Positions 18,130 through 27,673 of a stretch of DNA of 64,000 nucleotides are shown one piece after another. The stretch is from Roseovarius sp. A-2 (GTDB lineage Bacteria; Pseudomonadota; Alphaproteobacteria; Rhodobacterales; Rhodobacteraceae), in the NCBI RefSeq assembly GCF_002072155.1, contig NZ_BDIY01000002.1, forward strand, positions 310,001 to 374,000, in the 5' to 3' direction. The position numbers and the translations under genes are program-made. How positions within the stretch are numbered: position 1 is the stretch's first letter; each line of letters starts with the position of its first letter. The notes below the pieces were generated by a model. That model was not told where the DNA came from. It made no database searches and worked only from the letters and a program-made list of their open reading frames with translations.

Positions 18130-19950
18130 ATGTTGGACACTCCGATTGCCCGAATCGAGAATCTTCGGGTCACCTTCGAGACCAAGGATGGCCCGGTGGT
18201 GGGGGTCGAGGATGTGTCCTTCGAGGTCAATCCGGGCGAAACCGTCTGCATCGTGGGCGAATCGGGATCAGGCAAGTCGGTGTCGTCGCTGTCGCTGATG
18301 CGGCTCATCGAATATGGCGGCGGCACCATCGCGGGCGGGCGCATGCTGTTCGACCGCAAGGAGGGCGGCGAGATCGACCTTGCGCAGACCGAACAGGGGC
18401 TGATGCGCACGATCCGGGGTAACGAGATCGGGATGATCTTTCAGGAACCGATGACCGCGCTCAACCCGGTCTTTACCGTGGGTCGGCAACTCTCCGAGGG
18501 GTTGCGCGTGCATCGCGGGATGGACAAACGGCAGGCCCGTGCGCGGGCGCTGGAATTGCTGCGCGAGGTGCGCATACCCGAGCCCGAGCGCCGACTCGAT
18601 CAATATCCGCACGAATTGTCGGGCGGGATGCGGCAGCGGGTGGTGATCGCCATGGCGCTCGCCTGCAAGCCGCGCCTCTTGATCGCGGACGAGCCGACGA
18701 CGGCGCTTGACGTGACCATTCAGGCCGAAATTCTGGCGCTGATGGACCGGCTCAAGCGCGAGACCGGGACGGCGGTGATCTTCATCACCCATGATATGGC
18801 GGTGGTGGCGCAGATGGCCGACCGGGTGGTCGTGATGTTCCGCGGCAACAAGGTCGAGGAGGGCACGGTCGAGCAGATATTCGAGGCCCCGAGCCATGAC
18901 TACACCCGCGCGCTGCTGGCCGCCGTGCCCAAGCTGGGCGAGATGCGCGGCAAGGCCTATCCCGAACCGATGAAGCTGGTGGGCGCGGATGCGCAGGAGA
19001 TCGCGCCGATCAAGGGTCATGACGAGGAATTGCTGCATGTCGAAGGGTTGACCACGCGCTTTGCGGTCAAGGGCGGCTTCTTTCGCCGCACGGTGGCCAA
19101 TGTGCATGCGGTCGAGGATCTGTCCTTTTCGCTCGCCAAGGGCCGCACGCTGAGCCTTGTGGGCGAGAGCGGTTGCGGCAAATCCACCGCCGGGCGCTCG
19201 ATCCTGCGGCTGGTAGAGCCGATGGCGGGCGAGGTGGTGCTGAATGGCGTCGATATCATCGCGCTCGACCCCGGCGACCTGCGCCGCGCGCGCGTCGATA
19301 TGCAGATGGTGTTTCAGGACCCGTTCGCGAGCCTCAATCCGCAGATGAAGCTGGCCGATCAGGTGGCCGAGCCGATGCGCAATTACGGCCTTGTCAGCCG
19401 CTCGGAAATGGATGACCGGGTGGCGATGCTGTTCGACCGCGTGGAATTGCCGCGCTCCTTCCTGCGGCGCTTTCCGCATGAGCTCAGTGGCGGACAGCGG
19501 CAGCGGGTGGCGATTGCCCGGGCACTGGCCCTGAACCCCAAGTTGATCGTGGCCGACGAGGCGGTGAGCGCGCTCGATGTGAGCGTGCAGGCGCAGGTGA
19601 TCAACCTGATGATGGAATTGCAGGCCGAACTGGGGCTGAGTTATCTCTTCATCAGCCATGACATGGCGGTGGTCGAGCGGGTGAGCCATGATGTCGGCGT
19701 GATGTACCTTGGTCGGATCGTGGAGCGGGGGCCGCGCGCCGCCGTCTTCGAGAACCCGCAGCACCCCTATACGCAGGCGCTGATGAAGGCCGTGCCGGTC
19801 GCCGACCCGCGCCGCCGGAAATCCGAGAAGGATCTGAATTTCAAGCCGATCCCCTCGCCGATCCACCCGGTCGGATACGAGCCGGGACCGTCGGAATACA
19901 AAGAGGTGGAGCCGGGCCATTTCGTGCTGACCTCAGAAAGTGGCTATTGA
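18130..19950 (+). CDS. Dipeptide/oligopeptide ABC transporter fused dual ATPase
   Basis: About 606 residues with two ABC ATPase domains in one chain, equivalent to DppD plus DppF. Domain 1 has Walker A GESGSGKS (about residue 44), signature LSGGMRQRV and Walker [13 protein letters not shown]. Domain 2 has Walker A GESGCGKS (about 344), signature LSGGQRQRV and Walker [13 protein letters not shown]. The Pro common after DE in Walker B is Ala in domain 2. It is divergent from the binding-protein and permease genes and should energise them. The start is 18130 or the ATG at 18106. Confidence 0.93.
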   Translation: MLDTPIARIENLRVTFETKDGPVVGVEDVSFEVNPGETVCIVGESGSGKSVSSLSLMRLIEYGGGTIAGGRMLFDRKEGGEIDLAQTEQGLMRTIRGNEIGMIFQEPMTALNPVFTVGRQLSEGLRVHRGMDKRQARARALELLREVRIPEPERRLDQYPHELSGGMRQRVVIAMALACKPRLLIADEPTTALDVTIQAEILALMDRLKRETGTAVIFITHDMAVVAQMADRVVVMFRGNKVEEGTVEQIFEAPSHDYTRALLAAVPKLGEMRGKAYPEPMKLVGADAQEIAPIKGHDEELLHVEGLTTRFAVKGGFFRRTVANVHAVEDLSFSLAKGRTLSLVGESGCGKSTAGRSILRLVEPMAGEVVLNGVDIIALDPGDLRRARVDMQMVFQDPFASLNPQMKLADQVAEPMRNYGLVSRSEMDDRVAMLFDRVELPRSFLRRFPHELSGGQRQRVAIARALALNPKLIVADEAVSALDVSVQAQVINLMMELQAELGLSYLFISHDMAVVERVSHDVGVMYLGRIVERGPRAAVFENPQHPYTQALMKAVPVADPRRRKSEKDLNFKPIPSPIHPVGYEPGPSEYKEVEPGHFVLTSESGY

Positions 19951-19952
19951 AC

Positions 19953-21119
19953 ATGACCCAAAGACTTTCGCCGGTCGAGCTGATGACGAAGCTCGTGAGC
20001 TTTCCCACGGTGAGCCGGGACAGCAATCTGCCGCTGGTGGATTGGGTTGAAGACTATCTGCGTGAAAACGGCATCACCGCGCATCGCCATTATGACGAAA
20101 CCGGGGAGAAGGCCGCGCTCTTCGCCCATGTCGGACCCGAGGTTGACGGCGGTGTGGTCCTGTCGGGGCATACGGACGTGGTGCCGGTTGACGGCCAGCC
20201 CTGGACCTCCGATCCGTTCACCGTGACGGAGCGGGACGGCAAGTATTTCGGGCGCGGCTGCGTCGATATGAAGGGCTTTGACGCGCTCGCGATCTGGGCG
20301 CTGGTCGAGGCGCATCGGCTGGGCGTGACGCGGCCCCTGCAACTGGCGCTGAGCTATGATGAGGAAGTGGGCTGTGTCGGCGCGCCGCCGATGATCGAGC
20401 GGATGCTGGAGGTGCTGCCGCGCGCTGAGCTTGCCATAATCGGAGAGCCGTCAACGATGCAGGCGGTGACCGGCCACAAGGGTGGGCTGGGCTATGACGT
20501 GCATGTCGTAGGCTTCGAGGTGCACAGTTCGATCATGCATCGCGGGGTCAACGCGATCATGGCGGCAGCCCCGCTAATCGAATGGGCCAATCAGCAGAAC
20601 GCCGAGAATCGCGCGCGCACGCCGTCGGAACTGGCGTCGTTGTTCGAGCCGCCCTGGACGACGCTGCATGTGGGCACGATTTCCGGCGGGACGGCGCATA
20701 ACATCACCGCCAAGGATTGCCGGTTCGGCATGGATTTCCGGGTTGTGCCGGGCGAGGACCCCGAGGACTGGGGCGCGCGCTTTGAGGCGCGTGTGGCCGA
20801 GGCGGAGGTCGCGATGCAGGCGGTGCATCCCGACACCCGGATCGACTTGCGCCGCAAGTTCCGGGTGCCGGGGCTACAGCCGGAAGAGGGCGGTGCCGCG
20901 GAAGGATTGGCGCGTCAGATCACCGGCGACAATGGCCGCCACGTGGTCAGCTATGGCACCGAGGCCGGGCAGTTTCAGGAGCGCGGCTACTCAGCGGTGA
21001 TCTGCGGGCCGGGCGACATCGCGCAGGCACATCAGCCGGACGAGTACATCACCGTGGCACAATTCGAGGCGGGGCATGCCTTCATGCACGATCTCGTGGC
21101 GCGCCTGAAAGGGGAATAG
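19953..21119 (+). CDS. argE: ArgE/DapE-family M20 deacetylase (acetylornithine-deacetylase-like)
   Basis: A 388-residue zinc amidohydrolase of peptidase family M20. Metal and catalytic motifs are SGHTDVVPVDGQPW (His, Asp), YFGRGCVDMKGFDAL (bridging Asp), SYDEEVGCVG (Glu-Glu) and IIGEPST. The dimerisation-lid region carries HSSIMHRGVNAI. The annotation as acetylornithine deacetylase is by family. Linkage to a peptide-type ABC importer makes hydrolysis of an imported N-acyl amino acid equally plausible. The start overlaps the ATPase gene's end closely (ATG at 19953, 2 nt after the stop). Confidence 0.85.
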   Translation: MTQRLSPVELMTKLVSFPTVSRDSNLPLVDWVEDYLRENGITAHRHYDETGEKAALFAHVGPEVDGGVVLSGHTDVVPVDGQPWTSDPFTVTERDGKYFGRGCVDMKGFDALAIWALVEAHRLGVTRPLQLALSYDEEVGCVGAPPMIERMLEVLPRAELAIIGEPSTMQAVTGHKGGLGYDVHVVGFEVHSSIMHRGVNAIMAAAPLIEWANQQNAENRARTPSELASLFEPPWTTLHVGTISGGTAHNITAKDCRFGMDFRVVPGEDPEDWGARFEARVAEAEVAMQAVHPDTRIDLRRKFRVPGLQPEEGGAAEGLARQITGDNGRHVVSYGTEAGQFQERGYSAVICGPGDIAQAHQPDEYITVAQFEAGHAFMHDLVARLKGE

Positions 21120-21204
21120 GCGGCGCGGGCAACAACAGTTGCAAGACCGGGGTCGGCCGGGTCAACCGGCGTCTCGCCACCGCGACAGCGCATCGCTTGC
21201 CAGC

Positions 21205-21681
21205 CTATCCCCCGGCGGCCTGCGATCCGCCTGCATCGCGATAGATATCGAGCGACAGCACGGTGTCCTCGGACCGGGCAAGAAACAGGCCAATGGCCGC
21301 CAGCAGGATCGGCACGCCGGACCAGAACAGCAGGTTCGATCCGTCCGCCAAAGGCGTGATAAGATGGGGCAAGGTCGCGACCGTGGAGGTGCCATGGATC
21401 AGCACACCCGCGCCATAGCTGAACGTGCGTGCCAGCCCGAGAAGGATCGCCAACCCTATCAGGGCCTGTAGACCTCCGAGCCCGATGGCAGCCAGGTGGG
21501 CCATTCCGTCAATACCGTAATAGGTCGCAAAAAGTCGCTCGGCTCCCTCAGGGCGTACGACCTTGCTCAACCCCCAGAGCGCGATGAACGCCCCAAAGCT
21601 GACGCGGATGAGGAACAAGGCAAAATTCGGGGATGCGGGCAAGAGGGGCCTCCAGTCTGTATCAATGCGTGGCGTCAGCAT
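21205..21681 (-). CDS. DoxX-like small membrane protein
   Basis: A 158-residue predicted membrane protein with about four helices (for example FALFLIRVSFGAFIALWGL, GLGGLQALIGLAILLGLA, LLFWSGVPILLAAIGLFLA). The pattern resembles the DoxX/DUF417-like group, but no catalytic motif is visible. The ribosome site is weak, so the start may be shifted. It is convergent with the M20 gene. Confidence 0.68.
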   Translation of the reverse strand: MLTPRIDTDWRPLLPASPNFALFLIRVSFGAFIALWGLSKVVRPEGAERLFATYYGIDGMAHLAAIGLGGLQALIGLAILLGLARTFSYGAGVLIHGTSTVATLPHLITPLADGSNLLFWSGVPILLAAIGLFLARSEDTVLSLDIYRDAGGSQAAGG

Positions 21682-21809
21682 CCGGTCCCGGCAAAGTTTC
21701 TGACAGGCGGTATGCAGTATGTCGGGAACGTGTGGTCGATGCTCCTAAATAACCAATGACATTATTGTTATTCGGTCAGCCCTGCGAAAAGTCGCGTCAG
21801 GGGGCGCGC

Positions 21810-22523
21810 TCAGGCATCGTCATGCGCGCCATGGGGCGGGCGCAGCCCAAGATCCGCCCAGATTGGAAGGTGATCCGAGGCGACCCGCGCGGGGCGCGCC
21901 AGATGCACGCCGCTTCGCAACGAGACGAGATCGGGGCTGATCGCCAGACGGTCGAGCCGTGCGACGGGACGCGGAGCCGGATAGCTCGGGCGGGTGCTCA
22001 CGAACTCCACCCCCTGCGCCACCGCATCAAGCGCCGGCCCGCCGCGCCAATCGTTGAAATCGCCTGCCAGGACCGTGGGGCAGGGTGCCAGCCGCACCAG
22101 GGCCCGCATGATCGCCGCCACCTGCAACAGCCGGTGGCGCCGCACCAGCCCCAGATGCAGCCCGACCACGCGCAGCGGCCCCAGATCGGTCTCCAGATCG
22201 GCGCGCACCGCGCCGCGCGGCTCGAGCCCAGGCAATTCGATATGTTGGGTTTCGACCACCCGCAACCCGGGCCGTAGCAGCATCGCGTTGCCATGCCAGC
22301 CGAGCGAGCCGCCGGGCTGGCCGAACTCGACCACTTGCCAGCCTACGGCCTCGGCCATCTCGTGGGGCAGGGCGGCCATGCGTGGGCTCAGCCGCTTGTC
22401 GGCCTCCTGCAAGACCACCACCTGCGCGGCAAGATCGCCGATCACGCGCAGGATGCGATCCGGCCTGCGCCGCAGGTCGAGCCCGACACATTTCTGAAGG
22501 TTGTAACTTGCAATCCGGATCAT
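21810..22523 (-). CDS. Endonuclease/exonuclease/phosphatase (EEP) family protein
   Basis: A 237-residue metal-dependent phosphoesterase. Motifs in order are RIASYNLQKCVGLD, VVLQEADKRL (metal-binding Glu), GLHLGLVRRHRLLQV, LAGDFNDWRGG (Asp, Asn) and the terminal SDHLPIWADL (Asp-His). It has no signal peptide from the chosen ATG (22523, with GAGGGCGTCG upstream). The substrate is unknown. The gene is divergent from the membrane protein at 22558, with only 34 nt between. Confidence 0.86.
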   Translation of the reverse strand: MIRIASYNLQKCVGLDLRRRPDRILRVIGDLAAQVVVLQEADKRLSPRMAALPHEMAEAVGWQVVEFGQPGGSLGWHGNAMLLRPGLRVVETQHIELPGLEPRGAVRADLETDLGPLRVVGLHLGLVRRHRLLQVAAIMRALVRLAPCPTVLAGDFNDWRGGPALDAVAQGVEFVSTRPSYPAPRPVARLDRLAISPDLVSLRSGVHLARPARVASDHLPIWADLGLRPPHGAHDDA

Positions 22524-22557
22524 CGACGCCCTCATTATCCCCTGATAGCATCGAAGA

Positions 22558-23211
22558 ATGACAGGACGCAGCATGTTTTCCGGCCAGACCCTGCTGACCC
22601 GGCTGATCTGGATGGCGCTTGGGGTGATTGCGCTCGATGCACTGGTCACGGGTGAATGGTCGCTGGCCTTCATTGCGCTGACCACGCTGGCGCTGTCGAT
22701 GGCCCCCGTGTTCGTGGCGAGATGGGCCAAGATCGACGTGCCGCCCAGTTTTCTCACAGTCATCGTAGTCTTTGTCGGAGCCACGCTATTCGCCGGCGAA
22801 GTGCTCGATTTCTACGAGCGGTTCTGGTGGTGGGATATCGTGATGCATGCAGGCTCGGCTATCGGGTTCGGGTTGATCGGCTTTGTGCTGGTCTTCATGA
22901 TGTTCCAGGGTGATCGCTATGCCGCGCCGCATTGGGCGGTGGCGTTTTTTGCCTTCTGCTTCGGGCTGTCCATCGGCACTCTGTGGGAGATCTTCGAATT
23001 CGCGATGGATCAGAGCTTTGGCATGAACATGCAGAAATCCGGGCTGATGGACACGATGGGAGACCTGATCATTGACATGATCGGGGCGGGTCTTGGGGCC
23101 GCGTCGGGCTTTGCCTATCTCAAGGGGCAGGCCTATGGCGGATTCACCGGAGTGATCGACGAGTTCATCCGTCGCAACCCTCGCCTGTTCCGGCGGCTGC
23201 GCGACAAGTGA
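22558..23211 (+). CDS. YjdF/DUF2238-like integral membrane protein
   Basis: A 217-residue protein with five or six predicted membrane helices. The conserved-looking polar motifs ERFWWWDIVMHAGSAIGFG and GTLWEIFEFAMD sit in membrane regions, and MDTMGDLIIDMIGAGLGA follows. This arrangement matches the YjdF/DUF2238 family of unknown function. The stop TGA directly abuts the SelO stop on the other strand. The start could be ATG 22558 or 22573. Confidence 0.75.
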   Translation: MTGRSMFSGQTLLTRLIWMALGVIALDALVTGEWSLAFIALTTLALSMAPVFVARWAKIDVPPSFLTVIVVFVGATLFAGEVLDFYERFWWWDIVMHAGSAIGFGLIGFVLVFMMFQGDRYAAPHWAVAFFAFCFGLSIGTLWEIFEFAMDQSFGMNMQKSGLMDTMGDLIIDMIGAGLGAASGFAYLKGQAYGGFTGVIDEFIRRNPRLFRRLRDK

Positions 23212-24633
23212 TCAGGTGCCGCAGAACGTGGCGTGTACCACCTCCGCAGGCTCGGGTGGGCGTTTGAGATCTGCGGCGTCGGGCTGATCCTCAAAGGGGT
23301 GTGCCAACACCGACAAGAGCCGCTCGAACGGCGCGTAATCGCCCGCGACGCCCGCGTCGATCATCTGCTCAACGCGGTGGTTGCGCGGGATGACGGCGGG
23401 GTTGGCGGCGTGCATCACCGCCTCGGGGTCGCGTTCCCGAGCGATGCGCGCGCGCCAGGCGTCGGCCCATGTGTCGAAGGCGTCGCGCTCAAGGAACTGA
23501 TCGCGCGCGGTGCCGTCGAGAAGGCCACGGAACGTATTGGTGAAATCGGCGCGCCCTTCGGCCATGCGCGTCAGAAGGTCGGCGACAAGGGCGGCATCCT
23601 CGGGGCTGGCGTTTTCGATGCCGATCTTGCGGCCGAAGGCGCGGCGCCACTCGGTTTCGATCCGGTCAGGCATGGCATGGACAAGCGCGGTGAATTCCTC
23701 GATCGCGGCATCCTGATCGGGCATCAGGGCCACGAGGGCGGTGGCGAATTGCGCCATGTTCCAGACGATGACATGCGGCTGGTTGTCATAGGCATAGCGG
23801 CCATGGGCGTCGATGGAACTGAATACCTGTTGCGGGTTATAGGTGTCCATAAAGGCGCAGGGGCCGTAATCAATCGTTTCGCCGGAAATCGCGGTGTTGT
23901 CGGTGTTCATCACGCCGTGGATAAAGCCCACCGACAGCCAGCCCGCCACCAGCTTGGCCTGCCGCCGGATCACCTCGGCCAGCAGATGGGCGGGGCCTTC
24001 GGTCTGCGGGTAATGGCGGGTGACGGTATAGTCATAGAGCGCGCGCAGGCCTTCGATATCGCGGCGCGCGGCGAAATACTGAAACGTGCCGACGCGCAGA
24101 TGGCTGGCGGCGACGCGGGTGAGCACCGCGCCGGGCATGCCGCCGGTCTCGCGGTAGACCGGCTCGCCGGTCTCGACGGCGGCGAGGGCGCGGGTGGTGG
24201 GCAGGCCAAGCGCATGCATCGCCTCGGACACCACGTATTCGCGCAGCACCGGCCCGAGCCAGGCGCGCCCGTCGCCCATCCGGCTGTAGGGTGTGGGGCC
24301 GGAGCCCTTGAGCTGAATGTCGTGGCGCTGGCCCGTCCGGTCCAGCACCTCGCCCAGCAGAAGCGCGCGCCCGTCGCCCAGTTGCGGCGAGAAACCGCCG
24401 AACTGATGGCCCGCATAGACCTGTGCCAGCGGGTCCGAACCGGGTGGCACGGCGTTGCCCGCGAAAACCTGCGCAAGCGTGGCCTCATCCGCCGTCCCGA
24501 TCCCGAGATCGGCGGCAAGCTCCGCGTTGAACCTGATCAGGCGCGGCGCGCGCACCGGCACGGCAGTTTGGCGGGTGTAGAACCGCGCGGGCAGGGCGGC
24601 ATAACTGTTATCGAAGGGTATCTGAAGGGTCAT
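23212..24633 (-). CDS. selO: SelO family protein adenylyltransferase (YdiU)
   Basis: A 473-residue pseudokinase-fold enzyme that transfers AMP to protein hydroxyl groups. Characteristic segments are FDNSYAALPARFY, YAGHQFGGFSPQLGDGRA, LKGSGPTPYSRMGDGRAWL, LREYVVSEAMHALGLPTTRA and HGVMNTDNTAISGETIDYGP. It ends in CGT. In animals the penultimate region carries selenocysteine; here it is plain Cys. Bacterial SelO acts in redox-stress control (family knowledge). Length is close to the usual 470-490. Confidence 0.95.
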   Translation of the reverse strand: MTLQIPFDNSYAALPARFYTRQTAVPVRAPRLIRFNAELAADLGIGTADEATLAQVFAGNAVPPGSDPLAQVYAGHQFGGFSPQLGDGRALLLGEVLDRTGQRHDIQLKGSGPTPYSRMGDGRAWLGPVLREYVVSEAMHALGLPTTRALAAVETGEPVYRETGGMPGAVLTRVAASHLRVGTFQYFAARRDIEGLRALYDYTVTRHYPQTEGPAHLLAEVIRRQAKLVAGWLSVGFIHGVMNTDNTAISGETIDYGPCAFMDTYNPQQVFSSIDAHGRYAYDNQPHVIVWNMAQFATALVALMPDQDAAIEEFTALVHAMPDRIETEWRRAFGRKIGIENASPEDAALVADLLTRMAEGRADFTNTFRGLLDGTARDQFLERDAFDTWADAWRARIARERDPEAVMHAANPAVIPRNHRVEQMIDAGVAGDYAPFERLLSVLAHPFEDQPDAADLKRPPEPAEVVHATFCGT

Positions 24634-24664
24634 GGGTATAACGTAAGGTCAACTTTGCGAATGT

Positions 24665-25111
24665 CTACATCTCACGGGTCATCAGCATGTAATCCTCGCG
24701 TGCCCGAAAGCGAAGTTTCTCGTAAAATCCGCGTGCCCGGTGATTGTCGCGCCGCACCTCCAGATGCAAGGCGCGCAGACCGACTCCTGCCAACGCCTTG
24801 GGCAGAGTGCTGAGCACCTCCGAGCCGATGCCGCGCCCGCGCACTGCCTGGCGGATGTATATTTCATCGACGAATCCGTCCATCCCGGCGAATTCCATCG
24901 ACCAGCCGAAGCTGAGGATCACATAGCCGATCGGCGCGCGCGCCGGGCCTATCAAATAGGCCGCGCCATGCGGGCTGCCCTCAAGCAGGGGCAGCAGCGC
25001 GGCGCGCCGTGTTTCCTCGTCCTGGGCGATGGCGGCCTCGGCGTGAAAATCCGCGACAAGGTTTGCCAGTCTGTCGAGATCGTCGGGACGGGCCAGGGTG
25101 AGTGCGGTCAT
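24665..25111 (-). CDS. GNAT-family N-acetyltransferase
   Basis: A 148-residue acetyl-CoA-dependent transferase. The start at 25111 gives MTALTLARPDDLDRLANLVA. The acetyl-CoA site VRGRGIGSEVLSTLPK (RxxGxG motif) and the C-terminal RDNHRARGFYEKLRFRAR segment are clear. Acceptor substrate unknown. It overlaps the upstream nucleoside hydrolase by 4 nt, so the two are probably co-translated. Confidence 0.9.
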   Translation of the reverse strand: MTALTLARPDDLDRLANLVADFHAEAAIAQDEETRRAALLPLLEGSPHGAAYLIGPARAPIGYVILSFGWSMEFAGMDGFVDEIYIRQAVRGRGIGSEVLSTLPKALAGVGLRALHLEVRRDNHRARGFYEKLRFRAREDYMLMTREM

Positions 25112-26079
25112 AGCGTGGCCAGCCTTTCTGTCAGAAGGTCGAAGAACCCGTCCGCGTCGATATCGTGCAGCACGGTCGTATTGGGCGCGCGGTCGCTGAT
25201 GCCCCACCAGTCCATCACGGTCATGCCGAGCGTCAGGTCCGATTGCGTCTCAACCGTCACATTGACATGGCGGGATGCAAAGAGATCGGGCCGCAACAGC
25301 CAGGCGATGGTGCATGGATCGTGCAGAGGCGCACCCTCGGCCCCATAGCGTACGGGGTTGTAGCGCTCGAAAAAGCCGGTGAGATCGGCCACGGCGTGGC
25401 CCACAGGCGTGCCAAGCGCGCGCAGCGCGGCGTTGCGCGCCGGTGTCACCAGCGCCTTATGAGTGACGTCGAGCGGGACCATAACCACCGGTACGCCTGC
25501 GCGCAGCACGATATCGGCGGCGGTCGGGTCCACATGGATGTTGAACTCCGCCACCGGCGTGACGTTGCCGAGCGCGGCCTGCGCGCCGCCCATCAGGACG
25601 ATCTCGCGCAGACGTCCGGTGATGTCGGGCGCGCGGCCGAAGGCGGTGGCGAGATTGGTCAGTGGTCCGAGCGCGATCAGCGTCACCGTGCCGGGCGGAT
25701 AGGCGCGCAGCGTGTCGATGAGGAAATCCACCGCGTGCGCCGGGTGCAGGGGCATCTGCGGTGCGGGTAGGTCAGGGCCGTCAAGGCCGCTTTGCCCGTG
25801 CACATGTTCGGCGGTGACCAGAGCGCGGCCCATCGGCCGGTCGCAGCCCGCGCAGACCGGCAGATCGGGCCGACCCGCCAAGTCGCAGATTCTGCGGGCG
25901 TTGAGGGCAGTTTTCTCGAGCGGCACATTGCCCGCCACGCAGGTCAGCCCCAACACGTCCAGGGTGTCGCGCGCAGCCAGTGCCAGCAGGATCGCCACGG
26001 CATCATCCTGCCCAGGATCGGTGTCGATGAGGATCGGTCTGGGGGCCACGCGTCGCTCCGCTTCAATGTGCGCAGACAA
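25108..26079 (-). CDS. Inosine-uridine-preferring nucleoside hydrolase family protein
   Basis: A 323-residue ribonucleoside hydrolase that splits nucleosides to base and ribose. The calcium/active-site motif ILIDTDPGQDDAVAILLA is near the N-terminus. EFNIHVDPTAADIVL and PLHDPCTIAWLL supply further metal- and ribose-binding residues. Cytoplasmic, no leader. It would serve purine or pyrimidine salvage. It shares a probable operon with the GNAT gene and is divergent from ihfB. Confidence 0.93.
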   Translation of the reverse strand: MSAHIEAERRVAPRPILIDTDPGQDDAVAILLALAARDTLDVLGLTCVAGNVPLEKTALNARRICDLAGRPDLPVCAGCDRPMGRALVTAEHVHGQSGLDGPDLPAPQMPLHPAHAVDFLIDTLRAYPPGTVTLIALGPLTNLATAFGRAPDITGRLREIVLMGGAQAALGNVTPVAEFNIHVDPTAADIVLRAGVPVVMVPLDVTHKALVTPARNAALRALGTPVGHAVADLTGFFERYNPVRYGAEGAPLHDPCTIAWLLRPDLFASRHVNVTVETQSDLTLGMTVMDWWGISDRAPNTTVLHDIDADGFFDLLTERLATL

Positions 26080-26355
26080 TGCGGTCTGCGCCCGGCAATG
26101 TCCACCGCTTCAGTACCCCGGAACGGCCTCTGCCGAGGGGCGCGAATCATCCCGGTCCTTGCGTGCGTGGCATTGATGCCGCGCCGCAGCACCGGCCTGA
26201 GAGCGGGCAGGCCGCCCTGTTTCTGCGCGCCAGGGCGAAATATTACATAGTTTTCCGTCTCTTGGCCCCGGCTTTCTGTTTGGGTTTCGCGCCATTCTGG
26301 CTATAGTCGCCCGCAACTGCCAAGCACTCACAAAAATGGCCGGGGGAGACCACCG

Positions 26356-26637
26356 ATGATCCGATCGGAACTGATCCAGAAAATCGCGGACGAAAATCCG
26401 CACCTCTATCAGCGCGACGTGGAGCGTATTGTGAACACCATCTTCAGCGAGATCACCGATGCGCTGGCCGGTGGCAACCGGGTCGAGTTGCGCGGCTTCG
26501 GCGCGTTCTCGGTAAAGAAGCGTGACGCCCGGGTCGGTCGCAATCCGCGCACCGGCGAAAGCGTGCATGTTGAGGAAAAATTCGTCCCCTTCTTCAAGAC
26601 CGGCAAGCTGTTGCGTGACCGGCTCAACGGAAACTGA
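26356..26637 (+). CDS. ihfB: Integration host factor subunit beta
   Basis: A 93-residue DNA-bending protein; it dimerises with Ihf[20 protein letters not shown] is the beta-subunit start, and the minor-groove arm [12 protein letters not shown] carries the intercalating proline. The C-terminus ends [11 protein letters not shown]. In many rhodobacters rpsA lies directly upstream; here the upstream neighbour is a divergent nucleoside hydrolase, with a 276-nt gap holding the promoter. lapA follows after 3 nt. Confidence 0.96.
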   Translation: MIRSELIQKIADENPHLYQRDVERIVNTIFSEITDALAGGNRVELRGFGAFSVKKRDARVGRNPRTGESVHVEEKFVPFFKTGKLLRDRLNGN

Positions 26638-26640
26638 TCC

Positions 26641-26991
26641 ATGCGCTATATTCGCTACGCCTCCATCGCTGTCTTCGCCCTTGCCCTCGTGCTCATCGCA
26701 TTGGCCAATCGCGGGGTGGTCACCCTTCGGGTGCTGCCGGATGAACTGGCAGGCTTTGCCGCGCTCAATCCGACCTATGACGTGCCGCTTTTCGTGGTGA
26801 TTTTCGGCGGCATCCTCGCGGGGCTGATCGTGGGCTTCATCTGGGAATGGATCCGCGAGGCGGGCGAACGTGCCGCCGCTGCGCGGCAGGCGCGCGAACT
26901 GGCCAGTCTGCGCGCCGAGGTCAAGCGGCTGAAGGGCGAGAAGCACAAGGACAAGGACGAGGTTCTGGCGCTTCTCGACCAGGCGAGCTAA
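26641..26991 (+). CDS. lapA: LapA-family membrane protein (DUF1049)
   Basis: A 116-residue inner-membrane protein with two helices ([20 protein letters not shown] and [20 protein letters not shown]), then a basic, coiled-coil cytoplasmic tail ([20 protein letters not shown]). This is the LapA/YciS pattern; in enterobacteria the protein helps regulate lipopolysaccharide synthesis. The start is 3 nt after ihfB, in the order ihfB-lapA-trpF common in Rhodobacterales. Confidence 0.88.
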   Translation: MRYIRYASIAVFALALVLIALANRGVVTLRVLPDELAGFAALNPTYDVPLFVVIFGGILAGLIVGFIWEWIREAGERAAAARQARELASLRAEVKRLKGEKHKDKDEVLALLDQAS

Positions 26992-27001
26992 ACCCCCGCC
27001 C

Positions 27002-27658
27002 ATGAGCACAGACATTCGCGTCAAGATCTGCGGGCTGACCACTGCGGCCGACGTGGCCGCTGCCGTTGCGGCGGGTGCGGCCTATGTGGGATTCGTGTTC
27101 TTCGAGAAATCACCGCGCCATGTGATGCCAGATGCGGCACGCGCGCTGGCGCTCGACGTGCCGCCGGGCGTGGCCAAGGTGGCGCTGACGGTCAATGCCG
27201 ACAACGCGGCGCTCGATGCGCTGACGGATCGCGTGCCGCTCGATTTCTTGCAACTGCATGGCGAGGAGAGCCCCACCCGGGTGGCCGAGATCAAGGCGCG
27301 CTACGGATTGCCGGTGATGAAGGCTATTGGCGTGGCCGAGGCGGCGGATCTTGGGAAGGTCGACGTCTATGCCGGGGTAGCAGATCAACTGCTGATCGAC
27401 GCCAAGCCACCACCGGAGGCGACGCGCCCGGGCGGCAATGCGCTGGCATTCGACTGGCGGTTGATCGAGGGGCGGGACTGGCCGCTGCCCTGGCTGCTGG
27501 CGGGCGGGCTGACGCCCGATAACGTGGCGCAGGCGGTGGCGTGCACTGGCGCGCGGCAGCTTGACGTGTCCTCGGGTGTGGAGCGCGCGCCGGGGATCAA
27601 GGACGCGACACTGATCCGCGATTTCATAGATAATGCGCGCGGTTTAACCACCGCTTAA
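27002..27658 (+). CDS. trpF: Phosphoribosylanthranilate isomerase
   Basis: A 218-residue beta/alpha barrel converting phosphoribosylanthranilate to CdRP in tryptophan synthesis. The catalytic Cys10 lies in [13 protein letters not shown] and the catalytic Asp near 133 in [10 protein letters not shown]. The C-terminal phosphate-binding loops are LAGGLTPDN and LDVSSGVE. The gene ends within a TTAA-N7-TTAAC box. trpB follows 400 nt downstream, separated by a small ORF and a palindrome array. Confidence 0.96.
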   Translation: MSTDIRVKICGLTTAADVAAAVAAGAAYVGFVFFEKSPRHVMPDAARALALDVPPGVAKVALTVNADNAALDALTDRVPLDFLQLHGEESPTRVAEIKARYGLPVMKAIGVAEAADLGKVDVYAGVADQLLIDAKPPPEATRPGGNALAFDWRLIEGRDWPLPWLLAGGLTPDNVAQAVACTGARQLDVSSGVERAPGIKDATLIRDFIDNARGLTTA

Positions 27659-27659
27659 C
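27644..27659 (+). promoter_or_regulatory. Candidate CtrA binding site (TTAA-N7-TTAAC)
   Basis: The sequence reads TTAACCACCGCTTAAC, an exact match to the full CtrA consensus TTAA-N7-TTAAC. It covers the last codons and stop of trpF, 15 nt upstream of the small ORF's first ATG. CtrA is the conserved alphaproteobacterial response regulator for cell cycle, motility or gene transfer agents. Chance occurrence in this GC-rich DNA is unlikely but possible. Confidence 0.5.
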
Positions 27660-27673
27660 CAACATCGGGTCTG

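Noticed and set aside
18268..19920. 550-codon antisense frame over the dual ATPase gene
   Set aside because: Same composition artefact; the sense frame has all ABC ATPase motifs.
23212..23240. Selenocysteine at the SelO C-terminus
   Set aside because: The codon is for Cys (ending CGT) and no UGA is read through.
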